This document shows, piece after piece, positions 40,255-50,885 of a stretch of 64,000 bases of DNA. The stretch is from the NCBI RefSeq assembly GCF_003589595.1, contig NW_020653993.1:4087574-4151573 (forward strand), written 5' to 3'. The position numbers were made by a program, and so were the translations under genes. The DNA is from Hyposmocoma kahamanoa. Taxonomy: Eukaryota; Arthropoda; Insecta; Lepidoptera; Cosmopterigidae. The notes under the pieces were generated by a model, which was not told where the DNA came from, did not search any database, and worked only from the letters and a program-made list of their open reading frames with translations. Numbering within the stretch: position 1 is the first letter of the stretch; every line of letters starts with the position of its first letter.

Positions 40255-40537
40255 AAAAGTACTTGGACGCACTCTTTCCACGTACTGCCACCTTGCCTAT
40301 TTCTGCCGCAGTAAAATGAACATTACTGTGTTCAGATTTTGAAGGGTATGGGTACTTGTGAAATTACAGGTACATGAGACTTTTTAACTTATATCTCAGC
40401 ACAGTGGTAGTGCCACTCAGATTTAAAGCGATCAGCTATTTAAAGTTCTGAGTAGCACTGGATCTGCAATGGACAGGCGTGTCGCTTACCACCAAGCGCA
40501 CGACTTGTTCGTCCCGTCACTTGATATTATAAAAAAG
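40255..40537 (+). mobile_element. Family A copy
   Basis: cacgtactgccaccttgcct, ctgccgcagtaaaatgaac, gaaattacaggtacatgaga, aaaaccagg-free ccaccaagcgcacgacttgt and cgtcccgtcacttgatatta plus A tail. The 5' start is altered. Confidence 0.85.
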
Positions 40538-40691
40538 GAAGAAGAGTGACATGATATTAAAATAGCCGATATTAAATCCTCAAGCCTGAAAATGATAGGG
40601 CACGCAAGACACGACGTGAAATAGATTATCGTCTAAATCGTACAAATTCAATAGTTTATACATTTCATCGTACTTTTCCTACAGTTAAACA

Positions 40692-40929
40692 TTTCTTTTT
40701 ATTTTATAATGTCAAGTAACGGGACGAACAAGTCGTGCGCCTGATGGGAAGCTACACGCCTGTCCATAACAGTCGCAGTGCCACTGCACCCGTCACCCTG
40801 ATGTATAAGTTAACGAGTATCACGTGCCTGTAATTTCACTAAAACTCTTTTTCTTCTTCTTACCCTTCAAAACACAATTTCATTACACGTATATACATCA
40901 TATTCACAATTAGCTCTACTGCTATTAAA
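40692..40929 (-). repeat. Family A copy, internally altered
   Basis: ataatgtcaagtaacgggac, gcctgatgggaagctacacg, the single hairpin arm cagtgccactgcaccc, gtgcctgtaatttcac, then an unrelated insert and gctctactgctattaaa. A ttcttcttctt run has expanded in the middle. Confidence 0.85.
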
Positions 40930-40974
40930 TTAGAAAACGCTCCGTTTTGTTATACCCCTTTATATTATTTGGCA

Positions 40975-41410
40975 TTCTCACAGTATGCAGGCTGTGACAA
41001 TAAGTTTATACACATATGTAGGTGTGTCTAAAAATTCAATTCAGGCGGCACTTCACATGGAGTGTGGCACTGACAATTTTAGATATTGCATATTTTCTCA
41101 CCTTAGGCTAGGCGCCCATTGGCGGGACGGCATGACAACGGATCCTTCGGCATTCCTGCGTGCAAGCGTACACTAACGGTAGTTATGCTGCGGTATTCGT
41201 ACCGTCGTGATATCGTGCTCGCGCCAAACCTGTCTTCAGATCAGTTGTAACATTGCATGCTGGTTTATTACTAATTGTATATTTAAAAATAGAAACCTTA
41301 TTGAAGAAGGAGAGAACTACATTTTAAGAAGAAGGTTTTGGGTGGATAACCTGCAGAAGCCTGCCGAAGCATCACGTCTGTGAATTGCTAATATTTTCTA
41401 GTTATGAATT
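40975..41410. other. Unassigned, possibly transposon-derived
   Basis: A short frame near 41305-41390 reads EEGENYILRRRFWVDNL, faintly like the RRFWV-type block near DDE proteins of Harbinger elements. This is too weak for a call. Confidence 0.25.
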
Positions 41411-41655
41411 TCACAGTGCCTTGGTAATTTACTGTACTGATGTGTGGTGTGCTACGGCTACATATGCGAAACACATTAGCTAAAGAACTTATATATACAG
41501 AAAGTAATCTGCAAAAATATGAAACTATGCGAAAACAGAATAAAAACATTTTTCATCAAACAATATTCTAGTATTTATTATTTAACATAACATCAAATTT
41601 AAAACATTATTATTGGTAGTATTAATTATTGTAACTTCTTTCGTGTAAATTTTTT
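41411..41655. other. AT-rich stretch without features
   Basis: No landmark was recognised. Confidence 0.35.
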
Positions 41656-41663
41656 CTTTTAAT

Positions 41664-41949
41664 CATTGATTTACAATTATATGGACGTCGGGTCCGCGCT
41701 AAAAAGTGTTCGAACTTATAGGGCGTTAAAATCGTATACAGAGCGTCATTCACGCTTTAGTCTTCGTTTGTTCGACTGACAGCGAAGCAAGCAAAATGAG
41801 ACAGTACTGCGATGACATTACAATTTACATTCAACGTTTTAGCTTTTTCATATTCATTTACATGTCACTATGTTTAAATAGGTTGACTTGAGACATTTTT
41901 TTCGTGGTTTTTGTATTAGACCCGTCGTCCATTTATTTGTAAGTCAATG
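41664..41949. mobile_element. MITE family M, copy 2
   Basis: A 286-bp unit with ends cattgatttacaattatatg and ttatttgtaagtcaatg. Perfect 8-bp duplication cttttaat at 41656-41663 and 41950-41957. It is 58 bp longer than the copy at 17218-17445, with extra sequence in the middle. Confidence 0.9.
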
Positions 41950-41957
41950 CTTTTAAT

Positions 41958-42224
41958 TTAATATTTTTTCTAAAAAGACAGCACATTGTGTGAACTGCAG
42001 TAGGTAGATTAGATATAAGAACCTATGTAAATTTTTGTTATGGATAATAAATGAAAAAAATAAATAAAATAAAAATCACGAAGAGCAACCTTCCCGAAAC
42101 TGCCGGTTGGTATCTCTAAGTTTACCGCAACTTTGTTTTTCTAGCTACGATCATTACAAATGAAATTTCAACTATAACATCATAACGTTAAGGTATATTA
42201 ATATTCGTCATTTAAAAATTCCCT
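41958..42224. other. Unassigned stretch
   Basis: No landmark was recognised. Confidence 0.35.
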
Positions 42225-42310
42225 CCCGTGCCGTTCTGTTAGTGGGCGTAGGGTCTTATTCGCTAACGTACAGGCTTGCAAGTTCGATTTTCCACCACTA
42301 TATATACATC
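42225..42310 (+). repeat. tRNA-like fragment
   Basis: gttctgttagtgggcgtag, then attcgctaacgtacagg and a B-box-like gcaagttcgattttccac. It is probably a decayed SINE head and does not fold as an intact tRNA by eye. Confidence 0.35.
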
Positions 42311-43208
42311 TGAGACATTTATAATTTCTAACTGATCATGAGTTTGATATCTGGGTTCACTAATTTAGAAAACGAACATTTTGAAAAATTTTTGAAAAAG
42401 TTAGAACTTTATGTGACAAATCCTTAGGATTATTATCGTTTATCTAACTCTCATATAAACCATCGAGCACGATTATTTTTAAATTGTTCCAAACCTTTTA
42501 CTTACTACGGCATTCCTTTTATTAAAACAAACATTTTTTTTTAATTAGCAATCAGTGCTTAAATATCGCTGAGTGCGCTCAGGTTGGTGCTTTTATATCC
42601 CCTGGTAACTGAGTTCGTATGAGAAATCGGAAACATTTTTTTTTGTGTTAACTTTCTAAGATCAAATAAAAACAAACGACTGTCGAGATGGATATGAAAA
42701 GGATAACGCTTTTATAGGAGCATTAAATGCGACTACAAAATAGTATTTTAAAAAGAAAATATTTTATAAATCAAAGTAAACAATTCTATTTTTGAAATGA
42801 AGTAAATATCGTTGAAATATGTCTCGGTTTTCTCAAATGGCCGTTCACTATGCAATTATTTGTAATTTTCACCGCTAGATGTCAGTGCGATAGACAACGA
42901 TTTACAAAATGGCTTCCTTGTATTATAGTACAGGAAGCGACTGCTTTTAACTACGCTCTAAAATGTTTGCAAGGAGCTAATAAATGTTGTAATACAGCTT
43001 GTGTTTTAAAGCAATTTATATTGAGAATATCTACATTCATTTTTAAAAAAAGGTATTCTTTGAAATTGTGATTTACGTTTTAAATATAGGCGGTAGGACT
43101 TGAATTTTCAATGTCTCGGTACCAATAACATTACGTACTTTTTATGAATTTTTGACAATCTCCCTTATTATGGGTTGCACAAGTGGAACGCCTGTTCGTG
43201 AGTTACTA
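42311..43208. other. Unassigned stretch
   Basis: A Cys-rich 73-codon frame (42850-43071) is open but has no recognised motif. Confidence 0.35.
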
Positions 43209-43395
43209 ATAGCTTTAGAGCTCCTTGTGAATTAGCTCAAGCACATGGGACTTTTCAACTTATGCCTCAGGGCGATGTGCGCAGTAGCAGCGCACCTCAG
43301 AAATTGGGATTTAGTGCTCTGAGTGACACTGCAACTGTTATGGACAGGCGTGTCGCTTACCTTCAGGCGTCCCATCACTTAGTATCATAAAAAAG
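43209..43395 (+). repeat. Family A copy, internally deleted
   Basis: ctttagagctccttgtgaat jumps to caagcacatgggacttttca and continues to ccatcacttagtatcataaa. The 5' third is lost. Confidence 0.85.
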
Positions 43396-43632
43396 GTACG
43401 CCTATCCATAACAGTGCCACTCGAGCTTTAAGCCGCAAAGATCTAAGGGGCGCTGCCACTGCTCCCGTCAACCTGAGACATACAGATTGACCAGTCTCAT
43501 ATGCCTGTAACTTCACCAGCCCTTTTACCCTTCAAAACCTGCACAATAATGCTGACATTACTGCTTGGCGGCAGAAATAGGTAAGGTGGCAGTACTACCC
43601 TGGACGAACTCTTTCACAAGGAGCTCTAAAAT
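43396..43632 (-). repeat. Family A copy joined tail-to-tail
   Basis: Begins with gtacgcctatccataacagt directly after the tail of the previous copy and runs to ctttcacaaggagctctaaa. Its own 3' tail is missing. Confidence 0.85.
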
Positions 43633-44147
43633 TAACGCTTCTTAATATGAGTAGATGGCGCTGTACCTAAACAAAATAAAAGTATAACCGGCACGATCCA
43701 TAAAAATCTGTGAATTAAGCGCCATCTAGTTGATCCGTTTGTTATCACAAGAAATTAGATTATTCTATTCTATTTCTTTAATGTTGGCAACTAGGCTTGG
43801 GCCAATGTCAGTTTCGAAATTAGAGTAGTTTTGATAAATTGTACCTTGTCAATGTAAAACAAATTAGTTACAAAAATAGCTATTTGGTACTCGTCGCGAC
43901 ATCTGGAGTACCAATAGGTACTAAATACCATACGCTGTCTTGTATTGCGGGTCCTCTTGAATTATTGGTCCATACTAAAAGTAAACAAATTTCCCTGTCA
44001 CTTGGTTAACCGGTCAAATACAATATTTAGTAATGAGTTTCATACGTCGTATTACTGCTGTGCTTTTTAATTTGGTCGCATGTTATTGGCTGTCATCTCT
44101 TTAAAGGGCTGGACTTTAGGTTGTTTATCTTAGGAAAATTGTAACAC
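43633..44147. other. Unassigned stretch
   Basis: ctaggcttgggccaatgtca near 43792 is an inverted, diverged match to a phrase near 15275. Otherwise there are no landmarks. Confidence 0.35.
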
Positions 44148-44293
44148 GTGTTAATTACGAATACAACGATAGAACACTCAGAAAAAATCCATCGATCTGA
44201 ACTGACGTCTACTAGGATAACGTGACAGACGCTATACCAACTAAGCCACGGAACGAACCAGCGGATCCGGTTAGAGATGTCGCTATTCACTGT
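44148..44293 (-). mobile_element. SINE-C, tRNA-like half
   Basis: The complement has ttccgtggcttagttggtat, gcgtctgtcacg, and a B box degraded to agttcagatcgatgg, then tctgagtgttctatcgttg. Confidence 0.75.
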
Positions 44294-44333
44294 ATATAAA
44301 TTTTTATTGAATTGATGTTCAATTATTTTTTTA

Positions 44334-44402
44334 TGTGAAATTACTCCACTAGTTTCTTAGAATTATTATTACAAAGAAAAAATTCCTTCGTTCCGGCCGG
44401 AT
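44334..44402 (-). repeat. SINE-C 3' fragment
   Basis: gtgaaattactccactagtt and attccttcgttccggccgg match the 3' end of SINE-C. It is separate from the copy just upstream. Confidence 0.6.
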
Positions 44403-45814
44403 GCGTAATACGATTTATAATACGTGTTATTAAACATTTTTATTTAAATATTATATTTATATTAAGTATTTAGTACTATTATATATAGGTAGTTTGAAAT
44501 GTTGCCTATTACCTGAAAATATTAGAATATTTTTAGAATTATTTTCAAAAAGTTATAATTTTACAATAAGTAACCAGGTAATGTCTCATAGTTAGTGCAG
44601 AAAGTGCCTTACCTTATAATACTAACTGTAAAAAATAACATTGACCTGTCCACTCTATTCATCTTCGGACCTATCATAATATTTAATGTTCTAAAAGAAA
44701 GTGGAAAAAGGTTATTTTATATTCACACAAAGATTTCTTTCAGTTGCGTGATTCTACGGGCGGGCAGGGTTGATAATCGTTTTGGAAATGTTGGTGTCAA
44801 GTTAGTTATCTTGTCATCACCGTATTGGCTATTATATTAAATGGCGTAATTTCGCATTCTTAAGTTTTTACCCCTAGAGTTTCTAACTGTTTCTTCTCAG
44901 GAGAATCTTTTTTTTTATAATATCAAATGGCATTAATTTCGTTTGTTATTGCAATGTCCCTGACGCTGGATCCAAACAAAAGGAACCGTATTAGTACCGG
45001 AAAATTTTGAATTAGGCTGAGGTAGTATCGATTCTGAAATAGGAGAGCTATAAAATTTCACTTATATAGAATTTGTTTCATGTACCGTTAAGTTCGTATT
45101 ATTTTTATGACTTTCTTTCATGTGATAAAAGCAAATGACATGTGGTTTTATTATCCTTCTGAGGACCCTTTTTTTTTAATTTTAGTGATGCGACGTGCTC
45201 TTTAGCTCTGATATTTATCGAGCCAACAGATTATGTAACAAAAGTTATTGAAGTTAATAAATTTTGGTAACTTGTCTAATAACTTATAATAAAATGAAAG
45301 AAGTTATAAATAATTGTAATCATTTTTTGTTGTCCATAATAATGAATCGTCGGATTTTTCTACATGTACGGCATGAAGTACTATTCTTGAGAACACAAAT
45401 TGTCAAACGCAGCATCACGATCCCAATCAGACAATATATTTTTTTAACCCGCTCACATTCACGATTTAATCTTCTTCGTAAATAAAATCGATTGTTACAA
45501 AAAATCGAATCGGAAATGCATTAGTACATCACTAATTGATTAGAATTCAAGCTGTCAAAAGTTAAATATATGGTTGGATGGAGTATTAACGCCCAACATA
45601 CATTAAAATGTATTAAATATAATATAATTACATGCTTCAGACAGTATTTATGTGGTCTGTGTTCAGACTCAAGCAAGTATGGCCATAGTTTTGCATGAAA
45701 AACTTATTTTTTCTAGACATCCTGTAGCCATATGGATTGTATAGAATATTTAAGTACGATATTTTTATTATAACGTTCACTGGGCGTTTATGTGATCATG
45801 GATACACAATGACG
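44403..45814. other. Long stretch without recognised elements
   Basis: Only a short family A tail-like phrase, ttttttataatatcaaatgg (44911-44930), stands out. Confidence 0.4.
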
Positions 45815-45922
45815 ATCTCCGTAGTCGACTGGCTTGCACACCAGTTTTCAATGGTGTCGCCATCTCTGAGGTCCCAGGTTCAATTCCCGGCCAGGTCAGT
45901 GTAAAAAACTAACTTTTGTATG
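45815..45922 (+). mobile_element. tRNA-like SINE-E
   Basis: cgatctccgtagtcgactgg, cttgcacaccagttttcaat, the B-box-like caggttcaattcccggcc and aggtcagtgtaaaaaactaa. Confidence 0.75.
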
Positions 45923-46881
45923 TTGTATCTCTTCTTCTTCTGTTCTTACTTTGGGATCAGTGCAAATTATGTAACGTTGTCTAATATTTATTGCCTGGAT
46001 ATGAATCACTTCACATATTGTGTACATTTTTGTGTACACGGAGCTTTACGTGGATACCTAGGATTCGAAATAGAACATTTGACGCCCCAGTTTCAGTTAT
46101 TCTTAAAGCAACTCCAAACAAAACTTCATTTAATATCGCTGCATCAGTTTCTTACCAGTAAGAAAATAGATTCTATTTTAGCGTAAAGGTCTTAAATTAA
46201 CTAAGTTTTCATCAAAATAAACCTCCTAACTAAAGTAAAACCACCTGTTTTCTGATTAATATAGAAAGAGATTGTACTATCTCAAAAATAATTCAGTTTG
46301 TCTTTCATAATTGACAATGTAAATCATATAACCCGTCCCATATAAAACGGTTCTTCTGAAATTCCGATTTTCGTTTGCTCATAAAAACAGATTGTCGTAC
46401 CAAAAAGGAATTAAGAGGCCATTTTATATCGGTTGTCACGTGCCAACGGTTCCACTGACGTTTCTCGACGTGTTTATTTTATGGTCTGTCCCTTACCGTT
46501 ATCTGTGAAACTAATTAATACAGATTAAGGCTCAAGATTGATTGGACGGAAAACTGGCCTTTTTCAAATGATAATTGGAAAGTTTAGTGATAGTTTTGTT
46601 TACTGTTTAATTTGTCGTCGCAGCTCGTCTGACTTTGAGTAATGGATACGGTGATTAAATAGAAAAGAAAATTAGTTAGCAGCATTTGGATCTAGAATAT
46701 TCAGGTAAAAACACCGCTTTAAACGAAAGGCCACTAGACAAGGCAGGAACACTGTAAATCTGTAATCTAGTACTTTGGAGGCATTGCTGCCTGAAGACTG
46801 CTAATCTCCATAACACGGATTGTAAATGAAAAAAGGTCAAAATTCCGTTCTGTTTCTAGATGGCGCTAATCAATAGCCTGG
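45923..46881. other. Unassigned stretch
   Basis: No landmark was recognised. An 88-codon frame (45920-46186) has no domain. Confidence 0.35.
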
Positions 46882-47183
46882 AAGTAGCAGTAGACTTCCT
46901 AGTGAAGGAGTTCGTCCAGGGAAGTACTGCCACCTTACCTATTTCTGCTGCCAAGCAGTAATGTCAGCATTACTGTGTTCCGGTTTTGAAGGGTAAGGGT
47001 GCTGGTGAAATTACAGGCACATGGGACTTGTCAACTTATGTCTCAGGGTGACGAGCGCAGTGACAGTGCACCTCAAATCTTTGCGATTTAAAGAGCTAAG
47101 TGGCACTGCAACTGTTATGAACAGGCGTGTGTAGCTTTCCATCAGGCGCACGACTTGTTCGTTCCGTTATTTGATATTGTAAA
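46882..47183 (+). mobile_element. Family A, reference full-length copy
   Basis: Cleanest copy, about 300 bp. Order: gtagcagtagacttc, gtccagggaagtactgccac, ccaagcagtaatgtcagcat, ccggttttgaagggtaaggg, gaaattacaggcacatggga, ttatgtctcagggtgacg, a long inverted repeat, caggcgcacgacttgttcg, then a ttgatattgtaaaa tail. It has no reading frame and no tRNA boxes. The perfect stem cagtaatg/cattactg with a tcag loop is at 46956-46975. A second, ~20-bp imperfect stem pairs 47055-47074 with about 47096-47115. The A-rich 3' end suggests RNA-mediated insertion, so it is a SINE or a decapitated LINE 3' end. Confidence 0.9.
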
Positions 47184-47395
47184 AGTGGTTGAAATCCAAA
47201 TACAATGATCCAAAAACAAGCACATAGAAAAATTCACGAGATCCGCTGTTTCGTTCCGCGGCTTAACCTCTGGCACGGTTTTCTAGAAGACGTCAATTCG
47301 AAGCCAATTTTTTCTAAGTATTCGATCGTTGCATTAATAATTTTAAGAAGCTAGTGGAGTAATTTCACAAAAAATAATTGTATCAATTCAATACA
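47184..47395 (+). mobile_element. SINE-C, degraded
   Basis: aaatccaaatacaatgatcc, tcgttccgcggcttaacctc, tggcacggttttctagaaga, cgtcaattcgaagcc and tagtggagtaatttcacaaa. It directly abuts the family A tail. Confidence 0.75.
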
Positions 47396-47562
47396 AATTT
47401 AAAAAAAAGTAGTTCATATTATGTAAACGGCCATGGTTGTCGATGTTGTCTTAATGTATACGTTTAACTAGAATGTCAGGGTTGTAAATAAACTATTCTA
47501 AAACACGTAAACAGTGCATGTAATAAACAGTTTTATTTCTTTCTTTCCCTCTTTCTAAACAA

Positions 47563-47630
47563 TGGTGGATTACGGCCTAAATTCTATCCCATGCTCAATA
47601 GGACACACATGACTCGATAAAGAGAGGTAC
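47563..47630 (+). repeat. SINE-J 3' scrap
   Basis: gtggattacggcctaaattc followed by tcccatgctcaatagg. Confidence 0.5.
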
Positions 47631-48176
47631 TATCAAACAACTTACCGTTGACCTTTAAATTAAAATAAAGCATTTATCTCGTTTATACATGCAAGATTCT
47701 CGTGTACATCTTTCAATAATTGCCCGCAGACAATTTTGTTGCTTGTTCCAGTCGTCAGCCATAAACATAAGAGAATCCAGTCTACTTTATATAGGTGATT
47801 AAGTAAGTATTTTAACGAAGACCAAAATTAAACGGTTGATAAGCCTTTTATGCGTTATACATTGTTGATAGAATTACTTGAATCGTTTAGGATGTTTATT
47901 GTATTTACAATTTGTATACGTGTATAATTGAATCTTCATGACGGCAAATAAATATAAATAAATTGAATAAATTGTTTATTAAATAACTTATTGTACAAAG
48001 GAATAACTAAAGACTAATTATGCGTATCAACGTAAAATATAACACATATATCTGAACTAGAAGAATCATGTATTTCAGGTAAAAAGTAGTAATTATAAAC
48101 AAAAAAATAATAACTAAACAATAAAATGCGAATCATATACACGCTTAAGTTAGACAACATTTATTTTGGGATAATT
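47631..48176. other. AT-rich stretch without features
   Basis: No landmark was recognised. Confidence 0.35.
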
Positions 48177-48530
48177 AATAAATTCTCTGTATCATCGTAG
48201 GACATGTTTTGAAGGAATTCTTGTAGAATTTTCTTAACAAAAATGATATATGACCAATTTGGCGTTTAATTTATTGTGCAAAAATGGCCCAAGGAACACA
48301 AAAAATCTGGAAATAAACACATGTTTTGATGATACAATTTTGGGGCAGACAATATCTTTCCGTCTTTTGTTAGTGTTTTCAGTACTATATGGGAGTGCAA
48401 CGTGCTGTTTGAGAACTGAGGACTTAATAAATAATTGCTTTACAGTTAGTACCTTACACGACTTATACAGAAGGTCAGTGGGGTAAAGGAAGGGGCGGAA
48501 GGTAGAAACCTTTAGAAATAAGAAATACAT
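48177..48530 (-). pseudogene. LINE ORF2 C-terminal relic (Jockey-like)
   Basis: On the minus strand VCPKIVSSKHVFISRFFVFL and GPFLHNKLNAKLVIYH are followed, after a one-base shift, by FVKKILQEFLQNMSYDDTEN and LLIIPK-stop. The pattern of a small hydrophobic block with N-L-N, then K-LQEFL--MSYDDTE-LL, resembles Jockey-type ORF2 ends. A 3' tail was not identified. Confidence 0.5.
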
Positions 48531-48699
48531 TACAAGTGATTAGTTTGTGTGGTACGTGTGCCAACAATTCGCGGAGTCCCACAAACTTGAGCACAGTCCG
48601 CCATTTTCGCTTTGTATGTTATGGTCGTTTGTGTTTGGAGTGCATAAATAATAGTTATACTTGTAATATCTATGGTGATCTTTCGTATCATCGTTAAGT

Positions 48700-48931
48700 C
48701 TCACCTATTTCTGCCGCCAAGCAGTAATGTCAGCAATACGGTGTTCCGGTTTCGAAGGGTAAGGGCGCTGGTGAAATTATAGGCACATGGGCCTTCTGCT
48801 TACTTCTACTTATGTCTCAGGATGACAGGCGCAATTGCAGTGCCCCTCAGATCTATGCGATTTAAATTTCTGAGGTTTACTGCAACTGTTATAGACAGGT
48901 GTAGGTTACCATCATAGTTCATATAATGGTA
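48700..48931 (+). repeat. Family A copy, 5'-truncated
   Basis: cacctatttctgccgccaag, gtcagcaatacggtgttccg, gaaattataggcacatgggc, a short insert ttctgcttac, and ggttaccatcatagttcata at a degraded tail. Confidence 0.85.
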
Positions 48932-49309
48932 AATAAATTTTCAATTTTCTGATTATAATAATGATTTTATTGCTACAACAAACGAAAGTAAACCTTGTAC
49001 CATTGAAATACGGTCCCTTTTTTGGGGAACTTAGAACATCTCGAGTTCGTCGTCGTCCAGTTGTTAACCGCTAGATGGCAGCACCTTGATTTAAATTACA
49101 ATATAAAATCGTAATTGTAATAATAGGTATTGATGGTATTTGTCTTTCAACGATATGCCAAAAGAGTAAATCTTTATCATGATTTCATTTTCCTGCAAAT
49201 GCTACTTTTAGACAAGCCTTTTTGAAAAAAACGAGTCAAACGGATCTTATAGGTAGTAACTAGAAAATCTATTGGTCAATTACTTACTCGCCCTCTAATA
49301 ACACTATGA
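48932..49309. other. Unassigned stretch
   Basis: No landmark was recognised. Confidence 0.35.
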
Positions 49310-49440
49310 AGTTTATGAAGCGCCCAAACTGCATTCGGCCAGTGTGGCGGATGGTGACCAAAACTCTCTCCTTAGACGAGACCTGTGCTTTCATACACGC
49401 TCGTCGTTAAGGCAGTTCACGACTCTGGTCCTTATTTAGG
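49310..49440 (+). mobile_element. SINE-J, 3' half
   Basis: gcccaaactgcattcggcca, gtgtggcggatggtgacc and cttagacgagacctgtgctt. Confidence 0.65.
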
Positions 49441-49639
49441 ACGTCCTCAATACGGTCGCAATAAAGTTAGATTAGGGGTTTAATAGTATTTTGATTCTCG
49501 TTTTTGTCAAAATTAGTACGTGGTTGTTAATTTTTTAAGCATTATATCAAGTAGCACTAAGTACACCATAGTCCTTTGTACCTAGAAACTCAACTTTTCG
49601 TACTTCAAAAATTTGGTAGTTGATCATAAAACAATGGCC

Positions 49640-49945
49640 AGGATTGTGAGCGCTATTGAAATCATCATACTCATCATCAACCCATTCATCCGCTCTACTG
49701 CTGGGCACCGGTCTCCTCTCAAGCGAGAGCCAAATGTGCATTGGGGACGTTCCACGTCTTACAAGGGTTGAAAACCTTCTTTGATGTACAGGTTTCAACA
49801 AGATGTTTTCCTTCACCGAAAAGGTCATGATAAATTTCAAATTAAACTTTGCACATAAATTCCGAAAAAGTGTAAGTCCGGATTCGAACTCATGGTTTCT
49901 ACTTGAGAGGTGCTAGGGCAAACCAACAGGCAGCCGAACTATTTA
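49640..49945 (-). mobile_element. SINE-J, nearly complete
   Basis: On the minus strand a tRNA-like head (aagtagaaaccatgagttcg, aatccggacttacac) leads to ttcggtgaaggaaaacatct, gaaacctgtacatcaaag, ccccaatgcacatttggct, gagaggagaccggtgcccag and a gatgatgagtatgatga tail. Confidence 0.8.
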
Positions 49946-50618
49946 GCTAGAATACGAAAAGGGGGAATGATAGACTTGATTTAGAGCTGACTGCTCACCT
50001 CAAAAGCATGATATGACATAAAATAAGAATATAAAAGAAGTTTTGGCCTATATCTTTAGAAAATAAAGACAAAATTTCTAAACCCGTTAACTCCTACAAT
50101 TAGTCAGTATTAGTAGGCAAATTGGTATCACACCTCAAAGCGCCATAAGTAATTTTAAAAGCCAAATTAGACAAATGAAACATTGCGAAAGTACGCTGTG
50201 AGACCGAGAGAATAAATTAGAAAAGTTTGCTGTGAATGCGTAAACATCAAAAGTTGAAAAGTCGCACCGACGAAATTACGTCGAGTTAGGTCTTTAGGGA
50301 TTAAACTGAGTCATGTTTATGGGACTAAGTATTGAATTACTTTTTTACATGCCATTTTTTGTTGTTACAGGTTTTATATTATCACACAATTAATAGTTTT
50401 TTAATGCTGTGTACAGTTGTAATTGGAATGCAGATTTACTGATTCTTTTTTCAATAATATTATTTGAAAATAATATTGTAATGTATTTTCTGTAATTTGT
50501 ACCATTACAGATTAAATTGCCTTTATTAAAACGCCAAAAAAATTAACATTACTGCAAAATATTCGTTGTGCCAACAATACAGATAAGATAAATAAAGAAA
50601 AATTGTATTGGTAGTTGT
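49946..50618. other. Unassigned stretch
   Basis: No landmark was recognised. caataatatt and aataatattg near 50452-50478 form a small AT hairpin. Confidence 0.35.
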
Positions 50619-50651
50619 AGTCGCACTTATAACATAATTATAAGTGCGACT
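50619..50651. repeat. Perfect 14-bp palindrome
   Basis: agtcgcacttataa (50619-50632) and ttataagtgcgact (50638-50651) are exact complements around a 5-base loop. Confidence 0.9.
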
Positions 50652-50699
50652 GTACCCAATCAATCAACTTAAATGTAAAATAAATTTGTCTATTAAAGC

Positions 50700-50885
50700 T
50701 AAAAACAATTTAGCCCCTCGCGTCCCGCAACCAGCGCTCTGAAAATGAATTAGAATAAAATAAAAACGGCGGAGAAAATTTGACACAGATCCGACGTCGA
50801 CAAGCGCCCGGTGGCAATTGACGGGGCAGTGGGCGTCGCGGCGCATCGTTAAACCGTTGGGGAATTTGCAAATTTTGGGATAAAT
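50700..50885 (+). repeat. Family G repeat
   Basis: cccctcgcgtcccgcaacca, gcggagaaaatttgacacag, gatccgacgtcgacaagcgc and cgttaaaccgttggggaat match 11665-11832 closely. Confidence 0.75.

Noticed and set aside
41305..41390. Harbinger-type protein fragment (RRRFWV block)
   Set aside because: The similarity is a handful of residues from memory with no neighbouring motifs or transposon ends; kept only as an unassigned region.
42850..43071. Cys-rich 73-codon frame as a possible small secreted peptide
   Set aside because: The first residues are only mildly hydrophobic, there is no cleavage-like site or recognised cysteine pattern, and the surroundings are AT-rich non-coding DNA.
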